This document shows positions 33,777 to 35,629 of a DNA stretch of 35,629 nt, piece after piece. The translations under genes were made by a program, and so were the position numbers. The stretch is from assembly GCA_027063985.1 (NCBI GenBank), contig JAMOQN010000202.1, forward strand, positions 1-35,629, read 5' to 3'. The stretch's first letter is position 1, and every line of letters begins with the position of its first letter. The notes beneath the pieces are model-generated. The model was given only the letters and a program-made list of their open reading frames with translations. It ran no database searches and was not told the origin of the DNA. This stretch comes from Desulfohalobiaceae bacterium. GTDB taxonomy: Bacteria > Desulfobacterota > Desulfovibrionia > Desulfovibrionales > Desulfothermaceae.

Positions 33777-34363
33777 GACTTATCCCAGAATAATTCCTTT
33801 ACCCCTTTAAAGGTCTTCCTATGGATCTTACACGGACCCATTATTTTTAATCTCTCTAGATGAAGTCTTGTAGCATAACCTTTGTGATTTTTAAAGCCAT
33901 AGTCTGGATATTTTTTGTCCATCTCGTGCATTAAACGATCCCTAAAGGTCTTTGCCAGGATAGATGCAGCTGAAATCTGGGGTATTTTATCATCACCTTT
34001 TTTTACACAAACTACCTCTACATCCTTTAAATTTGGAGCATAAATTCCATCAACATATACAATATCAGGTTTAATAGACAATCTGGAAAAAGACCTTTCC
34101 ATGGCGAGCAAAGATGCCCTTAAGATATTCAGGACATCAATTTCCTTAGGGGTTGCCATACCAATACCCCATGATATGGCAACCTCTTTTATTTGTGTTT
34201 CTAAAACATATCTTTTTTTTGATGATATTTTTTTTGAATCCCGAAGGCCTGGGAGAGAATAATTAGGCGGCAAGATAACCGACGCAGCCACAACGGGACC
34301 GGCCAAACATCCACGGCCGGCCTCGTCTATGCCTGCAATTATTTGATGAATCTTTTCATTCAC
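33752..34363 (-). CDS. rnhB: Ribonuclease HII
   Basis: A 203-residue RNase HII that removes ribonucleotides from DNA and RNA primers. Catalytic acids begin at Asp13-Glu14 in IAGIDEAGRGCLAGPVVAA; then come DSKKISSKKR, YVDGIYAP with the third acid, and ISAASILAKTFRDRLM. It lies about 100 nt after rplS, with no recognisable feature in that gap, and overlaps yraN. Confidence 0.96.
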   Translation of the reverse strand: MNEKIHQIIAGIDEAGRGCLAGPVVAASVILPPNYSLPGLRDSKKISSKKRYVLETQIKEVAISWGIGMATPKEIDVLNILRASLLAMERSFSRLSIKPDIVYVDGIYAPNLKDVEVVCVKKGDDKIPQISAASILAKTFRDRLMHEMDKKYPDYGFKNHKGYATRLHLERLKIMGPCKIHRKTFKGVKELFWDKSCLIEKAD

Positions 34364-34467
34364 CTACAACTCTTTAACCTCAGCTTTGGTCATTTTTACT
34401 TAGGTTACTCATTTGAAATCATTAACAACATACAACAACCACAAGACCCTAAACTTTACAAACTAAA

Positions 34468-34818
34468 TTAATAGATATCCCTTGATTTAATCCTTGCAGC
34501 TTTACCTTTTCTATCTCTTAAGTAGTAGATCCTAGATTGACGCACTTTACCACGATCAACTACTTCAATCCTCTCAATTGAAGGAGAATGAAGGGGAAAT
34601 GTGCGTTCAACACCAATCCCTGAAGAGATCTTACGAACAGTAAAGGTCCTGTTGGTTCCACTCCCTCTAACCCTTATTACAGTACCCTTAAACACCTGTA
34701 TCCTCTCTTTTTCGCCTTCAATCAACCTGATGTGAACATTGATTGTGTCACCTGCCCTAAACTCGGGAATATCATATCTCATATGGTCCTGTTCGATTTT
34801 TCTGATGATATCGTCCAT
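34468..34818 (-). CDS. rplS: 50S ribosomal protein L19
   Basis: A 116-residue L19 with the expected core: [29 protein letters not shown], then [28 protein letters not shown] and the [23 protein letters not shown] tail. A strong AAGGAGAGAAGGAA ribosome site precedes the ATG. In many bacteria it ends the rpsP-rimM-trmD operon, but here it is the first gene after a divergent MarR gene. Confidence 0.98.
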   Translation of the reverse strand: MDDIIRKIEQDHMRYDIPEFRAGDTINVHIRLIEGEKERIQVFKGTVIRVRGSGTNRTFTVRKISSGIGVERTFPLHSPSIERIEVVDRGKVRQSRIYYLRDRKGKAARIKSRDIY

Positions 34819-34863
34819 TTCCTTCTCTCCTTAAAAATTTTTTTCACCACAAAGACGAGTTTA

Positions 34864-34890
34864 ATTATCCCATTTTTGTATTTGAGTCAA
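34864..34890 (-). promoter_or_regulatory. Probable rplS promoter
   Basis: On the minus strand TTGACT (34890-34885) is followed after 15 nt by GATAAT (34869-34864), which has a TG two bases upstream (extended -10 type). It lies about 46 nt before the rplS start. The spacer is short, but the extended -10 can compensate. Confidence 0.5.
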
Positions 34891-34927
34891 CAAAAAGAAA
34901 AGGCCCGAGATGATTTTATTAAAAACA

Positions 34928-34974
34928 AACTTTTTCCCATTGACAAAACCAAAAAGTTAGCATACAAACTTTTT
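34928..34974. promoter_or_regulatory. Three-arm inverted/direct repeat, likely MarR operator
   Basis: AACTTTTT (34928-34935), its reverse complement AAAAAGTT (34951-34958) and AACTTTTT again (34967-34974) straddle the predicted marR promoter. The second and third arms frame the -10 box. This is a natural site for autoregulation by the downstream MarR protein; binding is inferred. Confidence 0.5.
34940..34968 (+). promoter_or_regulatory. Probable promoter of the marR operon
   Basis: TTGACA (34940-34945) and TACAAA (34963-34968) are 17 nt apart, about 85 nt before the marR start. It is interleaved with the repeat arms described separately. Confidence 0.55.
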
Positions 34975-35053
34975 TAAACTCTTTATCAAAGACCATATAT
35001 TAATTGTTAACACTAAAAATTTAAACCATTTCTCGCAACAGAAAGTTAGTTTT

Positions 35054-35503
35054 ATGAACCAACTAAACTTGAAAGAATTTTTAAGGGAAACTGATTGTTA
35101 TATTTTTTTGATAGCAAAAGTATATCAAAGGGCGCATAAAATACTCCAATCTAAGTTAAAGTCCTATGGACTTACCAATGTCCAACATCTAGTTTTAGAG
35201 GCATTGTGGTTAATGCCTGGTCTGACTTCAATGGAATTATCCAGAATACTCAACATTGATAAAGCCACCATCTCAGGGATTGTGGATAGACTAAATAAAG
35301 GCGGTTGGATCGAAAAAAAAGAAGATAAATCTGATAAAAGAATTATCAGGCTCTTTCCTACAAAAAAAAGTTTGGCTATTCAAAAGGATCTGATTGAAAT
35401 CAGAAAACAGGCAAATGATGAGTTGCTTGTAAATTTTTCTCTGGAGGAAAAACTTTTATTTAAAAAATTTTTATTAGAAATATTAGAAAACAAGGAGGGG
35501 TAA
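35054..35503 (+). CDS. MarR-family transcriptional regulator
   Basis: A 149-residue winged-helix dimeric regulator. An N-terminal dimerisation helix, YGLTNVQHLVLEALWLMPGLTSMELSRILNIDKATISGIVDRL (helix-turn-helix) and the wing KEDKSDKRIIRLFPTKKS are clear. MarR proteins usually repress nearby genes and release DNA on binding a ligand; the signal is unknown. It is divergent from rplS, and its stop is 3 nt before the next gene, which it probably controls. Its ribosome site is weak. Confidence 0.93.
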   Translation: MNQLNLKEFLRETDCYIFLIAKVYQRAHKILQSKLKSYGLTNVQHLVLEALWLMPGLTSMELSRILNIDKATISGIVDRLNKGGWIEKKEDKSDKRIIRLFPTKKSLAIQKDLIEIRKQANDELLVNFSLEEKLLFKKFLLEILENKEG

Positions 35504-35506
35504 GCC

Positions 35507-35629
35507 ATGGAAGACGTTTACAAAAAATTGGCAAAGGTATTGGACTCAATGCCTCAAGGATTTCCTCCAACACCAGATGGATTGGAAATCAAGATCTTAA
35601 AAAAGGTCTTTGAACCAGATGAGGCAGAA
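35507..35629 (+). CDS. N-terminus of a protein of uncertain family, cut by the window end
   Basis: Forty-one codons are present, from ATG at 35507 after a strong AAGGAGGGG site, running to the window edge in frame. The visible part (LAKVLDSMPQGFPPTPDG, then LEIKILKKVFEPDEAE) resembles the N-terminal region of Desulfobacterota 4Fe-4S proteins as I remember them, but no cysteine motif is inside the window. It is 3 nt after marR and likely cotranscribed. Confidence 0.6.
   Translation, partial: MEDVYKKLAKVLDSMPQGFPPTPDGLEIKILKKVFEPDEAE

Overview
The window is AT-rich bacterial chromosome with tightly packed genes. The best fit is a sulfate-reducing member of the Desulfovibrionales, possibly thermophilic (a Desulfohalobiaceae-like lineage is my guess). 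The reasons are a Desulfovibrio-type outer-membrane porin, the sirohaem/CcsA/HemA cluster, DciA as helicase loader, QueH, a mannose-family PTS remnant next to ptsH-ptsI, and lactate/glycolate-oxidase type genes. Two tRNA T-loop enzymes (TtuA and TrmI) are compatible with growth at high temperature but do not prove it. I see no phage, IS element or CRISPR array; this is core genome.

Layout. 1-1700 (-): a single porin gene with its own terminator and an elaborate AT-rich upstream region. 1798-7029 (+): a large AsmA-like envelope protein, TtuA, DciA and a small Rho-N-domain protein, followed by tRNA-Gln(CUG) and tRNA-Glu(UUC) under their own promoter and a bidirectional terminator. 7430-13443 (-): trmI, an M24 peptidase, DUF4911, an RlmI-like methyltransferase, precorrin-2 dehydrogenase, CcsA/HemX and hemA, with overlapping or nearly touching ends; this looks like one operon with a tetrapyrrole half. 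13587-18300 (+): rng, queH, hemW, a shikimate-kinase-family enzyme, a YkgJ-type cysteine-cluster protein and a lipoprotein. 18304-23884 (-): an Fe-S oxidoreductase subunit, secA, an HD hydrolase, a TonB-like gene broken by a 10-A run, a phosphoesterase and infA. 24200-25111 (+): folD. 25301-29623 (-): smpB, a GlcD-type oxidase, a LUD-domain protein, hisC and cmk. 29778-34818 (-): rplS, rnhB, yraN, rsmI, an EIID-type PTS protein, ptsH and ptsI. 35054-end (+): a MarR regulator and the first codons of a protein that may be an iron-sulfur protein.

Functional links. The sirC-ccsA-hemA group starts and branches tetrapyrrole synthesis (sirohaem for sulfite reductase, haem for cytochromes) and lies next to tRNA-Glu, the substrate of HemA. 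TtuA and TrmI modify adjacent positions of the tRNA T-loop. The GlcD, LUD and GlcF-like proteins together resemble a lactate/glycolate oxidation system, although the Fe-S subunit lies several kilobases from the flavoprotein.

Most unusual signals. (1) Three intergenic spacers (23897-23973, 25162-25238, 29638-29734) are built from head-to-tail 7-bp units; two share a GTTCNNN consensus and one of these flips orientation into GAACNNN. (2) The TonB-like gene is split exactly at a 10-A run where one extra A or a -1 ribosomal slip restores a complete domain. (3) The shikimate-kinase-like enzyme lacks substrate-binding residues of true shikimate kinases and may act on another substrate such as homoserine. 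(4) The two ends of the porin transcript carry an 11-nt complementary pair. (5) A PTS EIID protein sits with EI and HPr but without EIIC, EIIB or EIIA.
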